Assembly (NCBI RefSeq): GCF_000246855.1
Contig: NC_016609.1
Coordinates: 1,612,001-1,676,000, forward strand
DNA: 64,000 nucleotides
Direction of reading: 5' to 3'
Source of the DNA: Niastella koreensis GR20-10
GTDB lineage: Bacteria; Bacteroidota; Bacteroidia; Chitinophagales; Chitinophagaceae
Every line of letters starts with the position of its first letter. Position 1 is the first letter of the stretch. Shown here one piece after another: positions 48,435 through 58,025 of this stretch. The translations under genes and the position numbers were made by a program. A model generated the notes under the pieces. It ran no database searches. It was not told where the DNA came from and saw nothing but the letters and a program-made list of their open reading frames with translations.

Positions 48435-50803
48435 ATTTTATTCTCCCCCGCCTTCAACCCAATTACTTTCCCTTTCCACACCAACGTCCCCGTCGTCTTT
48501 GCCGGCAAAGCAATCTCCATCATCCATTTTCCATTTTGTAACTGATAATGCACACTGATCTTCCCATTAGGATGCGGGATCTTACCAGCCAGATCAGTCA
48601 GTTTACCTGGGTGCGGTTCTATTTTAACTTTACTAAATCCCGGCGCATCGCTATCGATGCCCAGTACCGTTCTAAAGAATTCGATATTCGGGCTGCTGCC
48701 CCAGGCATGACAATCGCTGCGGGTATAATCAATATTGCTGTCTTCCGTCCAGGTGGTGAGGCCGGCGGCGATGTTTTTATACCAGATGTCCAGCCAGGTC
48801 ATATAGCCATCGCCCAGGCCTGCTTTTACCAGTGCCTGGTGCAGATAATATTTGAAGTAGATGGTGCATTGGGTAAGTGTGTTATCAGAAAGCATGTGAT
48901 TGGCCACGGTGGTCATGTTGGCTTTGCTGAGCATGCCGGTAAGAATGGCCAGTGAGTTGGTATGTTGCGAAAAACTGTTTTGTTCTTTGGTATCGGCATA
49001 TAAACCATGCGGGGCATTCCAGTATTTGCGTTGAATGGTTTGTTTTAACTGCGCGGCTTTCTGGTTGTACAGGTTTACATAATATGGGATGCCCAGTTTG
49101 CTTTCCAAACCGGCCGCCCATTGGTAAGCCCATAACAATTGCAGGTCAAGAATGGCGGAGCTGCCATCTGTGCCCTTGGGTGGTGACCCTACAAACCAGT
49201 TCTGGCCATTGGCCCAATCAACAAAGGTCCAGTAGGGGGTATTATTTAACGACCCATCTTTACCCTGGTATTTACTGAAGAAAGCGAGAATATCCCGGGC
49301 GCCGGCGAGTTTGCTGCCGATGAAAGCGCTGTCGCCGCGGTATTGCCAGTAATCGTGCAGCATACCAATATACCACAACGAAAAGGTGGAAATGATCTGC
49401 GTGCCTTTGGAGGGGTAACGGCTCAGGGTAACGCCGTCTGTCAACCGGGAATGGTCCATGAGTTCGATGGCATTACGGGGCAGCCGGTTATCGGCGCTGT
49501 TGTAATACGTGATCATGGCCTGCACGCGGGTATCGCCAATGTATTGCAACTGCTCGTAATAAGGACAGTCTGTATACGTTTCCCAGGCGTTCAGGCGGGC
49601 AGTACGCCAGCCTATCTCCAGTATTTTATTGACGCCGGTATCTGTGGTGACAAATTTTGATGGTTGTTGAAAAGGATAACCGGTAAAAGTGCCATACAGG
49701 TCATCGATGATTAATGGCTCCTCATGCGTTTGTACCAGCAATTGAATATAACGGAAGGTACGGAAGTTCAGATTGGTGTATACCTGGTCATCGCTGCCGT
49801 CAGATACCAGGCTGTCTTTACGACCCGAAAAGATCTTGCCTTCCACTTCATTCCGGTTCCCCTTACGGGCGCCATATTTCGTAAATTCCGCCACCAGCGA
49901 TTCTGCATATCGCAAAGAAATACCTGCATGTTTACCTTTACTGAATCGCAGCGTTACATATGCATTGGTTAAAAAAGTTTGATCGAGTATCAGGGTGACT
50001 GTTGTATTTGCCGGAATGGTGAGGGCTGTTTTTGTGGCAGGGAACCCGGCCGGTAATGTAATGCCGGTAGCTTTTCGGCAAACCGGAATGCGTTGATACG
50101 TCATTTCCCGCGGTGGTAATTGCGAAGGCACCAGCATCCAGCCAAATCCGTCTGATAATCCTTTGGGCTGTCCGCTGATCAGGTTATTGGCATTGGGCCA
50201 CGAACTGTCGTCATAAGACCTGTTCATCCAGTGATTGATAGTTTTATTTCTATCAACCAATTCGCCAACCGTAGCCGCGAAAAATCCGCCAATGGGTTGA
50301 TAGGCTTTGTCGCGCATACACTTCCAGCTGTTGTTGGTATTAAGCGCTTCTTCTGCTTTGGAATTGCCCTGTACAATAAAAGCGGTGCGAAAGCTAATCT
50401 GGGCTTCGGGCCGGTAATCGGCTTCATTCCACACCATAGCGGCGATGGTATTTTTCCCGGCCACCAGTAAGGGCGCCAGGTCAACCGTTTCATAATTCCA
50501 GTTGTACAGATCGCCTCTGGCAGGACCCAGCGATACCAGGCTGTCGTTTACATATAACTTATACCGGTTGTCGGCCGAGATATGAATGATAAACGTAGCT
50601 GGTTTAGTGACCAGCTCTAATTGCTTTCTGAAATAATATACTCCGTATTCCCGCCCATCATCACCGGGCGCGGCGATCCAGCTGGCATTCCAGGCTGTTG
50701 GTGATGGATCATTGATTTGGCGGACTGGCCTGGGACTACCGTGCCCCCTTACACTTAAAGCAAAAAACAGTGTGGTGATGATGAGCGTGAATCGGAATAT
50801 CAT
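48425..50803 (-). CDS. Alpha-L-rhamnosidase, glycoside hydrolase family 78
   Basis: 792 residues with signal peptide (MIFRFTLIITTLFFALSVRG). Inverting exo-enzyme that releases terminal alpha-L-rhamnose, here probably from rhamnogalacturonan I side or backbone fragments. N-terminal beta-sandwich with ISADNRYKLYVNDSLVSLGPARG, then a second sandwich and an (alpha/alpha)6 barrel. The GH78 active-site block appears as DCPYYEQLQYIGDTRVQ (about residue 420), equivalent to the usual DCPxxDERLxWxGD, and WAYQWAA plus WTEDSNIDYTRSDCHAWGSSP lie farther on. The final codons and stop come from a heptamer-repeat element. Last gene of the lgt-lnt-propeller-GH78 run. Confidence 0.92.
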   Translation of the reverse strand: MIFRFTLIITTLFFALSVRGHGSPRPVRQINDPSPTAWNASWIAAPGDDGREYGVYYFRKQLELVTKPATFIIHISADNRYKLYVNDSLVSLGPARGDLYNWNYETVDLAPLLVAGKNTIAAMVWNEADYRPEAQISFRTAFIVQGNSKAEEALNTNNSWKCMRDKAYQPIGGFFAATVGELVDRNKTINHWMNRSYDDSSWPNANNLISGQPKGLSDGFGWMLVPSQLPPREMTYQRIPVCRKATGITLPAGFPATKTALTIPANTTVTLILDQTFLTNAYVTLRFSKGKHAGISLRYAESLVAEFTKYGARKGNRNEVEGKIFSGRKDSLVSDGSDDQVYTNLNFRTFRYIQLLVQTHEEPLIIDDLYGTFTGYPFQQPSKFVTTDTGVNKILEIGWRTARLNAWETYTDCPYYEQLQYIGDTRVQAMITYYNSADNRLPRNAIELMDHSRLTDGVTLSRYPSKGTQIISTFSLWYIGMLHDYWQYRGDSAFIGSKLAGARDILAFFSKYQGKDGSLNNTPYWTFVDWANGQNWFVGSPPKGTDGSSAILDLQLLWAYQWAAGLESKLGIPYYVNLYNQKAAQLKQTIQRKYWNAPHGLYADTKEQNSFSQHTNSLAILTGMLSKANMTTVANHMLSDNTLTQCTIYFKYYLHQALVKAGLGDGYMTWLDIWYKNIAAGLTTWTEDSNIDYTRSDCHAWGSSPNIEFFRTVLGIDSDAPGFSKVKIEPHPGKLTDLAGKIPHPNGKISVHYQLQNGKWMMEIALPAKTTGTLVWKGKVIGLKAGENKMSE

Positions 50804-50825
50804 CTGGTGAATTTAATCTTGTTTG

Positions 50826-52760
50826 TTATTGTATTAAAACCTTTGTTACCTGGTTGTATGCTGAATTTTGTACCGTCAGTAAATACGTGCCCGGGTGTAA
50901 TCCCTTTGGTAAGTTTACAGGAATGTTAGCCTCAGCGCCGTTCACCGCTACTTTATTACTGTAAACGATCTGGCCAGCTATAGTACGCAACACCAGGGTC
51001 GCACAATTACCTTTGAACTCTTTCAGTAATACAGTAAGACAGGAGTGACCCGGGTTGGGATATACCGATAACCGGCCGCCGTGAAATGGCGTCACCGCAC
51101 TGCGGGCGCCGGATAAGCTAATGCTGGAATCGATGAGACTCAGCGGTACGCGTAAGCCACGCGGGCGATAATAATCGGGGTTGAACCCGTTATTGATACA
51201 ACTGGGCAAACAGTTGCTGTAACAGTTGATGTCGTAAGTGATCAGCAATTCATTTTTTGAATTGATATACTCGGGATGAATGGCAGGGCCATAAAAGAAA
51301 GGCGTATGACCTAATTCATTATCGGGGATCGTATACAACACTTTTCTATCGGTAAACGGACCGGTAATGCTGTTGCTGGTAGCTACATAAATGCGCGTGC
51401 CGGCATCGCAGCTTACACTGAACTCGGTACTAAGTGCCACGTATTTATTCCGCACCTTGGCTACATATACGCCATTTGAAGCACCCTGGCTAACAGGTGC
51501 AATATGCGAAACGGCAGTATCCCAGGCAGTACCATTCCAGAACGACCAGGGTGCGCGTGGATTGTTCCGGGGAAAGCGTGCTACCACAATGTTACTGGTG
51601 ATAAAAGCGCTTTGGACGCCCCAGGTATAAATATAATTGTCCGGCTCGTTGGTATCAAAGCCAATGCCGAAGGTGACGTCGTTAAAGCTCGGCAGGTTAT
51701 CAAAACCTACTACAGAAAGACTGGGCATTACCATCTTACCCAGGAAGTCGTTACCGCCCCGGGTAAACCCAAGCCCGCCGCTGCTGTTCATAATATTGCT
51801 GCAATACACATATACGGTGTCGCCGTTCTGGTACCCACCGGTTGGCCATAAAAGATAGTTGTCATCGGTATTGTTCTTGAACAAACTGGGAACACCCGAA
51901 CTGCTGCCGATCCGCGTACTGGTGGCTGGCCAGCTCCAGTTGCCCAATGGCTGTACCAATCCCGCATTTCTTACCTGGAACAAACAACCTGTAGTCCCGG
52001 CCACCGTATCCAGGTGATCGATATAACTATCATTCATTGACCAGAACACGCGGCCATCCGAGAGGGGAACGGAGAAGGTGCCATCACTGGCGATCCAGCC
52101 GCTTTTTCTGTCAAAGAAACCGGTCACCAGCGAATCTTTATAGATCCCGGCATTACCGGGAATGCCCGTATTGCTCCGGAGCATCATGTTGGGTAACGGC
52201 GTAACATAGTTAAGCGCATCCTGGCTACCCGTACACAATAATCGAAACTGATAAATGCTGTCTTTCGACAATGAAGAAGTAGGTTTTATACACCATTCAT
52301 ATTCCTTTCGGGCGCCAGCATTGATGGTGTCGGTGAACTGATAAGTATTTACCAGCACCTTCCCCCCGGTAAAGGTACCTGCGCCATCGTCGCGGACCTG
52401 TAAAGTGGTTGGCTGTTTGTCGGTAACAAAAGCACTGGAGCCAGCCATTACAAAATCATGTCCGGCGTTGGTGGTGTTAATGGTTGTCCAGGCGCCGGCG
52501 CTGCCGCGCTGGTACTGCAGGCTAACCGTCCCCATTTCCGTATTGGTAAGACTGTTATACACCTCTATACGAAGGCGTAGGGGCGAACCGGCCACAAAGG
52601 GCAGGGTAGCAGGGAAGTCCTGCGGACTCACCCAGGTGGCTTTCGTTTCAGACCCATTGTCTTTGCGCCAGCGCCAATGCGCCTGGCTGAAGTTGGCAAA
52701 AAGTTGGCTGCTGGTAGCAAACAGCAGGAGGGCAATGACAAGTAATCGTTTTGATCTCAT
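50826..52760 (-). CDS. Secreted beta-propeller protein with T9SS sorting domain
   Basis: 644 residues from the ATG at 52760, which begins a signal peptide (MRSKRLLVIALLLFATSSQLFA) and overlaps the lnt stop by 4 bp. An N-terminal beta-sandwich of about 180 residues is followed by a five-bladed-propeller-like region (DGRVFWSMNDSYID, PSFNDVTFGIGFDTNEPDNYIYTWG, YVALSTEFSVSCDAGTRIYVATS) resembling GH43-like/DUF4185 or DUF5005 proteins, though I cannot decide which. The C-terminus is a type IX sorting domain (SVYPNPGHSCLTVLL to the end). Probably an extracellular glycan-binding or glycosidase-like protein. It lies 22 bp before GH78 in the same direction. Confidence 0.75.
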   Translation of the reverse strand: MRSKRLLVIALLLFATSSQLFANFSQAHWRWRKDNGSETKATWVSPQDFPATLPFVAGSPLRLRIEVYNSLTNTEMGTVSLQYQRGSAGAWTTINTTNAGHDFVMAGSSAFVTDKQPTTLQVRDDGAGTFTGGKVLVNTYQFTDTINAGARKEYEWCIKPTSSLSKDSIYQFRLLCTGSQDALNYVTPLPNMMLRSNTGIPGNAGIYKDSLVTGFFDRKSGWIASDGTFSVPLSDGRVFWSMNDSYIDHLDTVAGTTGCLFQVRNAGLVQPLGNWSWPATSTRIGSSSGVPSLFKNNTDDNYLLWPTGGYQNGDTVYVYCSNIMNSSGGLGFTRGGNDFLGKMVMPSLSVVGFDNLPSFNDVTFGIGFDTNEPDNYIYTWGVQSAFITSNIVVARFPRNNPRAPWSFWNGTAWDTAVSHIAPVSQGASNGVYVAKVRNKYVALSTEFSVSCDAGTRIYVATSNSITGPFTDRKVLYTIPDNELGHTPFFYGPAIHPEYINSKNELLITYDINCYSNCLPSCINNGFNPDYYRPRGLRVPLSLIDSSISLSGARSAVTPFHGGRLSVYPNPGHSCLTVLLKEFKGNCATLVLRTIAGQIVYSNKVAVNGAEANIPVNLPKGLHPGTYLLTVQNSAYNQVTKVLIQ

Positions 52761-54301
52761 GTTAATTTGGTTTTCTGGTGTATGATAATGGTGCTGATAA
52801 GCACGAGGAGACAAAGGCAGACGGGTAGGGCAGGAAAACGCACGGCAATGGTTTCAATAGTATTGGGACGAATAGTAACCAGGTCAGTTTCATCAATGCG
52901 GCCCGATGCATTCACAAGACCGCTCCGGCCATTGTTGCTGTTAATGGCAAGGTCTTTACGGGTTTCCACCGCTCTTACCCGTGCATTATAAAAATGACTG
53001 TTTACGAGATAGGTATTCCGGAACCATCCATCGTTGCTCAGGTTCAACAGAAATTGCGCACCCTGCCGCACCGTGGTGGCCGCGGCTGATGGCAATGCCG
53101 ATTCATTACAGATAAGGATCCCTGCTTTTCCATAGGGCGTATTCAGGGGGAGGTTATTATTGCCAGGTTGTACCGAGTAGCCGTTGGCCGAAAAGAAAGG
53201 GAGTAGCCAGCCCTGCAGGGGTTGTTCAATAAACAGCAAGGGTGTTGCTTTATCATAACGGCCTGCCAGCTTTCCACCGGGCAACAAACAATAAGCCGAG
53301 TTCCCAACAACGTCCTCCGCAATCGCCGTGTTTATGCCCAGGATATGCGAGATCTGAGCAGGATCGGAGTTATGCAGCAGTTCCTTTACCAGGTCATCAT
53401 TGGGCGAGTAGGTCCACGGAATGGCCGACTCAGCCCATAAGATTACATTGGGTTGTTGCGCTATGCATTGCTTTTCTTGCTGCAACAACTGTTGCACCAG
53501 GGCATTGCCATTTTGCTGATCCCATTGTACCTCGGGCGGAATGTTTGGTTGAAGGATGGCCAGTTTAAAAGTGGCTGCCTGGGTGTTGTTGTCCCCGCGT
53601 TCAAACAAAAACAATAACAACCAGCCCCAGCACATAAAACAGATGAATAACGACAAGGGAAGTAACAGTTGTTGATAGCGGCGTTGGGCCAATGCTTTTG
53701 CAACCAGACAATTCACTAACACAATTACAAAGCTGCACCCGGTAATGCCGATCACCGATACCGGTTGAATGGCATACAGATTGGCCGAAAGAGAATTACC
53801 TATATGAAATAAGAACCAGGGCAAACTACCCGCCATCCATTGCAACACCACTTCTGCAAGTGCCCAAACGGAGGCTATAAAAAATGGATTAGGGATGCGA
53901 AATGCGATCCATAAAACACCCGCACAAGCAAAGGAAAAAAGCACAACACACAAAAGGAAAATCGCCATGCCATAACCAATAGACAAACCGGTAAATGAAG
54001 GAATGCCTTTAATCATCCACGCAAAAGCACAGCACGAAAAGCTTCCACCTAAAACAAGTCCGTTGAAAAAAATGCCGCGTTGGTGTTGCCGCGTCGGGGT
54101 GTATTGCTTGTAGCCTGAAGCTTGCAGCTTGCGGCTTGTCGCTTGCGGCTTACCGCTTACAGCTTGCAGCTTATAGCTGAAGATCGGGAGGAGTACCGGT
54201 ACGAGCGCTATCCAGCCCATAAGAAATACGGCTTGTTGCACAGCAACAAACAGGCATAAGCCAGCGATAATAGCTCCTCCAGGTGCGGCGTAACGGTTCA
54301 T
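52757..54301 (-). CDS. lnt: Apolipoprotein N-acyltransferase
   Basis: 514 residues. Inner-membrane enzyme that N-acylates the lipid-modified cysteine of lipoproteins. Multi-pass N-terminal half (about 1-210), then a periplasmic nitrilase-like domain with the catalytic triad visible as Glu in WAESAIPW, Lys in RYDKATPLL and Cys in ILICNESALP (the family usually has CYE). A C-terminal helix follows. Residues about 40-66 are a 7-residue periodic stretch (SYKLQAV, SGKPQAT, SRKLQAS, GYKQYTP) encoded by a DNA heptamer tract at 54104-54180 and not seen in normal family members. It overlaps the propeller gene by 4 bp. Confidence 0.93.
   Translation of the reverse strand: MNRYAAPGGAIIAGLCLFVAVQQAVFLMGWIALVPVLLPIFSYKLQAVSGKPQATSRKLQASGYKQYTPTRQHQRGIFFNGLVLGGSFSCCAFAWMIKGIPSFTGLSIGYGMAIFLLCVVLFSFACAGVLWIAFRIPNPFFIASVWALAEVVLQWMAGSLPWFLFHIGNSLSANLYAIQPVSVIGITGCSFVIVLVNCLVAKALAQRRYQQLLLPLSLFICFMCWGWLLLFLFERGDNNTQAATFKLAILQPNIPPEVQWDQQNGNALVQQLLQQEKQCIAQQPNVILWAESAIPWTYSPNDDLVKELLHNSDPAQISHILGINTAIAEDVVGNSAYCLLPGGKLAGRYDKATPLLFIEQPLQGWLLPFFSANGYSVQPGNNNLPLNTPYGKAGILICNESALPSAAATTVRQGAQFLLNLSNDGWFRNTYLVNSHFYNARVRAVETRKDLAINSNNGRSGLVNASGRIDETDLVTIRPNTIETIAVRFPALPVCLCLLVLISTIIIHQKTKLT
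54104..54180 (-). repeat. In-frame heptamer tandem tract inside lnt
   Basis: Eleven consecutive 7-bp units of the form NNGCTTG or close variants (+ strand) cover about 77 bp. Because three units make 21 nt, the encoded loop has an exact 7-residue rhythm. Confidence 0.85.
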
Positions 54302-54401
54302 AAGCAGGCAATCGGCAGTGATGAGGATCTAAAAGTAAGTGCTAAAACTTGATATTAAGTACTTTTTTATCAGGTTAAAATCGTGCTATGGTAAAATAGT
54401 A

Positions 54402-55436
54402 CTAGTTTTGAAAGGCAGGTTTACGTTTGGAAAGCAGGAGCACAATCAGCCCAGTCAGTATCCAGCCCAGCGCAAGAACCTGTGCCTGGCTTAGCTTCCA
54501 AAAGCCGATCTGGTAACGGGGATTTATGCGGATGAACTCGATGCAGAATCGTTCAGCACCATTCAGCATGGCAAAATAAGCAAAAAGAATTCCTGGTTTT
54601 TTTATGGTGCGGCGTAGTTTCCAAAGCAGTAAAAACAGGCAAAAGCAAATAATAGCCTCATACAATGGAGTAGGATACACGGGTGTTGGCAGCATGGTGC
54701 AATGGCTGCCCGTACAACCGGGAATATATATTCCCTGGTGCACACTGTTATGCGGGTACCGGCTGGCCCACAACCATTGCGGCACCCAGCCTGGTTTCGG
54801 TTGAACGTTTATGATGCCCCAATCACCATCGCCTGCAATATGGCAGCCCATTCTGCCAACGGCGTAAGCCAGCATTATACCCGGACTGCCAATATCCGCG
54901 GCAATAGCGGCGCGGATACCATACCGTTTATTGATATATAAATAAGTAAGCGCGCCGGCGATCAGCCCGCCATAATAATTCAATCCATTGAAGGAAAAGA
55001 AAGGGCTGCCACTTGCCAGGGCATCCAGTTCGGCAAACAGGATGGCCCCGGCAAATCCAAATAACCCGCAATACAACAGCAGGTAATCCATCAATTGATA
55101 CGGGTGCATGGGTTCGGTTCCTGTTCGGGGTGATTGACGCCTGGCTATCAACCATACAACCAGTCCGGCCACCAAACCTGCCACCCAATTACCGCGGGCG
55201 GAATAGATAAAGTCCTGCGGCGTACCTATATACAGGTTACGATGCAGCCACCAGTAAACGATCTTGGCCCCGGCCACAAAACCAAGCAAGCCCCAGCAAA
55301 GCGGATGTACTAACCGGGCAGGTCCGAAAAATGCATGAATAAGTCCTTCCGCCTCTTTTCGCCGGTATTCAACCCGGAAAATATAGTAGGCGGCCACAAA
55401 AGCCAGCAGTAAAAACAATCCAAAGGGCGCAAACAT
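54402..55436 (-). CDS. lgt: Prolipoprotein diacylglyceryl transferase family protein
   Basis: 344 residues from the ATG at 55436; a longer frame to 55550 adds a basic leader without family character. Seven-helix inner-membrane protein. The Lgt signature appears as GRMGCHIAGDGDWG (about residue 205), and ERFCIEFIRINPRY corresponds to the conserved FxIExxR region. NYYGGLIAG aligns with the HGG motif of E. coli Lgt, with Tyr where the functional His stands; this alignment is by eye. The GDGDWG-type subgroup is common in Bacteroidota and Deltaproteobacteria, often alongside a standard Lgt. It heads the minus-strand run lgt, lnt, propeller, GH78. Confidence 0.88.
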   Translation of the reverse strand: MFAPFGLFLLLAFVAAYYIFRVEYRRKEAEGLIHAFFGPARLVHPLCWGLLGFVAGAKIVYWWLHRNLYIGTPQDFIYSARGNWVAGLVAGLVVWLIARRQSPRTGTEPMHPYQLMDYLLLYCGLFGFAGAILFAELDALASGSPFFSFNGLNYYGGLIAGALTYLYINKRYGIRAAIAADIGSPGIMLAYAVGRMGCHIAGDGDWGIINVQPKPGWVPQWLWASRYPHNSVHQGIYIPGCTGSHCTMLPTPVYPTPLYEAIICFCLFLLLWKLRRTIKKPGILFAYFAMLNGAERFCIEFIRINPRYQIGFWKLSQAQVLALGWILTGLIVLLLSKRKPAFQN

Positions 55437-55840
55437 TGTACTATTATAACATTGCTTATTTTGATGGAGGTAGAAAAGTATGAAAAATGGCTTCCTAAAA
55501 CGGTTTTTCTTTTTACTTTTAGTCAGGCAATCACGAATTGCCTGTTCCAAAAGACCAGAAACAATAAGGCCGAAACGCCTGATTTCTTAACGCTAATTGC
55601 TTGTGTATGATAGTAAAACCGCAACTTCACTGCCCCCGGGTACTGGTTCAGGATTGCCCCAGTCACCTGCTGGTTACCCACCGCTCCGCAATTTACCCGT
55701 TCAAACATTATTGTTGCTTCCGGATCAAATTAACACCTCCGGCCGACCATTTTTTAACCTGAACACAAACTTTTTTTCGCCATTTACGGCCTAAAAACCT
55801 GTACAATTTTACCATAAGCTCCGTAAACATCTGCTAAAAA
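55437..55840. other. Intergenic region between divergent lgt and SusD 4
   Basis: 404 bp with promoters for both directions presumably inside. The only structure seen is a perfect 8-bp inverted repeat CAGGCAAT / ATTGCCTG at 55524-55531 and 55537-55544, with no T tract on the correct side, so it is more like an operator than a terminator. Two small frames here lack support. No copy of the 21-bp-spaced regulator site was found. Confidence 0.55.
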
Positions 55841-57592
55841 ATGAAAAAACTTGCCATAGCAGTAATAACAATTTCCGTCCTGATGGCCCTGCTGACTGCC
55901 TGTAAGAAAACGAGTTTTCTTGACCAGACCGTCACTTCCAGCCTGGATGAGAACAGCACTTTCAGTGACAGCTCAAACGCCATGCAATTCCTGAATAACA
56001 TTTATGTAGATATAGGATTTGCCACCGACCCGCGCCGGTTTTCCAATACCGGTGGAACGTATGGAGCTGGTTTGGAAGCTGCGAGTGATGAAGCCGAAGG
56101 GCCCAATTCTGCCAGCACCAATGGCTTTATACAATTTGCCACCGGCTCGGTAAACCCAACCGTTGTACCCGATGATGCCTGGAGGAAATGTTACGCCGAC
56201 ATTCGTGCGGTTAACCAGTTCCTGAAACACATTCCCATTATCCCATTCAACAGCGCCCTGAAAAAACAGGTGGCTGCTGAGGCCCGTTTTCTCCGTGCCT
56301 GGTACTATACCATGCTGATGCAACACTATGGTGGGGTACCGCTGATCGGTGATACCATTTATGCAACGGCCGATCACATCGATGTAAAACGCAATACCTA
56401 TCGCGAATGCGTAAACTATGTACTGGCGGAGCTGGATGCCGCTGCGGCGGATTTACCAACCACCTGGACGGGTGCCCAGTATGGCCGGGCCTGCAAAGGC
56501 GCCTGCCTGGCGGTAAAAGCCCGGGTATTGCTGTTTGCCGCGAGCCCCCTATTTAATAATGGCGGAATGGCGGCCGGCAATGCAGACCTCGCCAGTATTG
56601 TTGCCTATCCCGATGCCGATCCCAAACGCTGGCAACTGGCTGCCGATGCGGCCAGAGCCGTGATAGCGCTCAATGCTTACCAACTGTTTGTTGACTCTAC
56701 CTCAAAACCCGGTGAGCTGGGTTTTGGGTTTACGGAGTTGTTCACCAAACGGTATAATACCGAATACATTCTGCCCCGCATGATGGGCGATAACAAATAC
56801 CTGGAGTCGTTGTGGGATGTGCCTTCACGTGGCGGTTCGGGCGGTTCTTTCCCTTACCAGGAAATTGTGGATGCCTTCCCCATGAGCAATGGGCTGGAGA
56901 TCACTGATCCTGCTTCGGGTTACGATCCCAGCCATCCTTATGCAAACCGCGATCCGCGCCTTGGCTATACGATCATGCACGATTCCACCATGCGCGTAAC
57001 CTTTGGCACCAACCAGCCCTCGCCCTTGCTGTTATACATGAACACGTCCGTTACCCCCGCAGTGGCCGCCAGCGGCGATGCGGTATATAAAGGCACACCA
57101 ACAGGATTATATATCTATAAAATGGTTGACCCGAATGTGATCAACAATAGTGTAGGCAACACCTCCCGCGTGTTACCATTAATAAGGTATGCAGAAGTGG
57201 TGTTGAATTTTGCAGAGGCTACCAATGAAGCGGTAGGTCCAACAACAGAAGTGTATCAATCTTTGGAAGCCATCCGGCAGCGGGCCGGGTTGCGGCCCTG
57301 GCAATTACCTGCGGGCTTAAACCAGGTGCAGATGCGTACGGTTATTCAGAAAGAAAGAAGACTGGAACTGGCCTTTGAAGGATTTCGCTTCTGGGATGTA
57401 CGCCGCTGGCTGATCGCCGATCAAACCGATAACCAAACCATGCATGGCATGGAGGTTGACCGCGGTCCCGGCGTTGTGTACAAACCATTCGTTGTGCGCA
57501 AACACACCTTCAGCAAAGCCATGTACCTCTGGCCGCTGCCTTTGCCGGAAATAGCCAAATCACCCGAACTGTTACAGAATCCTTCATACTAA
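55841..57592 (+). CDS. SusD/RagB-type surface glycan-binding lipoprotein 4 (no SusC directly upstream)
   Basis: 583 residues, lipoprotein signal MKKLAIAVITISVLMALLTAC. SusD core AAEARFLRAWYYTMLMQHYGGVPL (about residue 145; core RAWYYTML) and C-terminal KERRLELAFEGFRFWDVRRW (about residue 510). It belongs to the same clade as SusD 5 (shared CVNY, LLFAASPLFN / LLYAASPLFN and RDPR segments). Unusually it is the first gene of its operon, ahead of DUF5004, DUF4961, SusC 4 and SusD 5, and has no receptor of its own. It may be a second lid or a surface glycan-binding protein for receptor 4. Confidence 0.94.
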   Translation: MKKLAIAVITISVLMALLTACKKTSFLDQTVTSSLDENSTFSDSSNAMQFLNNIYVDIGFATDPRRFSNTGGTYGAGLEAASDEAEGPNSASTNGFIQFATGSVNPTVVPDDAWRKCYADIRAVNQFLKHIPIIPFNSALKKQVAAEARFLRAWYYTMLMQHYGGVPLIGDTIYATADHIDVKRNTYRECVNYVLAELDAAAADLPTTWTGAQYGRACKGACLAVKARVLLFAASPLFNNGGMAAGNADLASIVAYPDADPKRWQLAADAARAVIALNAYQLFVDSTSKPGELGFGFTELFTKRYNTEYILPRMMGDNKYLESLWDVPSRGGSGGSFPYQEIVDAFPMSNGLEITDPASGYDPSHPYANRDPRLGYTIMHDSTMRVTFGTNQPSPLLLYMNTSVTPAVAASGDAVYKGTPTGLYIYKMVDPNVINNSVGNTSRVLPLIRYAEVVLNFAEATNEAVGPTTEVYQSLEAIRQRAGLRPWQLPAGLNQVQMRTVIQKERRLELAFEGFRFWDVRRWLIADQTDNQTMHGMEVDRGPGVVYKPFVVRKHTFSKAMYLWPLPLPEIAKSPELLQNPSY

Positions 57593-57605
57593 TTGCGATT
57601 GACAT

Positions 57606-58025
57606 ATGAAAAAGCTTTTAACACCCATGCTATGCTTACTTGGCTTTTTTGCCTGTAAGCCGGAACTGTTGGTAGCGCCATCAGAACCTGTAAAGAACCT
57701 CACCGGCAGCTGGCAGATCATAAAAGCCACGCGCAATGGTACCGACCTTACCACCCGGTTCAACTTCTCCCAATTCAGAATTCACTTTACCGACAGCAGC
57801 TACACCATCGATAGCCTGGTGCCGTTTATCGTGAACCACAATGGGAAATGGTCATTCGACGATCCTATCTATCCATTTAAACTCAGCTTTCAGGCAACTG
57901 ACAGCAGCGCCAGAACTTCGCCGCTGCAGTATCCTGTTACCGACGGGCAGCGCAATCTCATCATCACCTTCAGCCCCGGTTGCAGCCTGAACACTTATCA
58001 ATACACCCTTCAAAAAGCGAACTAA
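57606..58025 (+). CDS. Small lipocalin-like lipoprotein, DUF5004-like
   Basis: 139 residues with a short lipoprotein signal ending LLGFFACKPE. The single domain fits the lipocalin-like DUF5004 group: NLTGSWQIIKATRNGTDLT start, central YTIDSLVPFIVNHNGKWSFDD and a beta-rich end. Such proteins occur next to SusC/SusD genes and are presumed surface accessory glycan-binding lipoproteins; this is inference. It begins 13 bp after SusD 4 and its TAA shares one base with the ATG of the next gene, so the two are translationally coupled. Confidence 0.72.
   Translation: MKKLLTPMLCLLGFFACKPELLVAPSEPVKNLTGSWQIIKATRNGTDLTTRFNFSQFRIHFTDSSYTIDSLVPFIVNHNGKWSFDDPIYPFKLSFQATDSSARTSPLQYPVTDGQRNLIITFSPGCSLNTYQYTLQKAN

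Noticed and set aside
55524-55544. Hairpin CAGGCAAT/ATTGCCTG as a terminator
   Set aside because: No T tract follows on either usable side and no gene ends there; kept only as a possible operator.
55523-55794. Small frames of 61 and 65 residues between lgt and SusD 4
   Set aside because: No recognisable motifs or start signals; they fall in the promoter region of two divergent genes.
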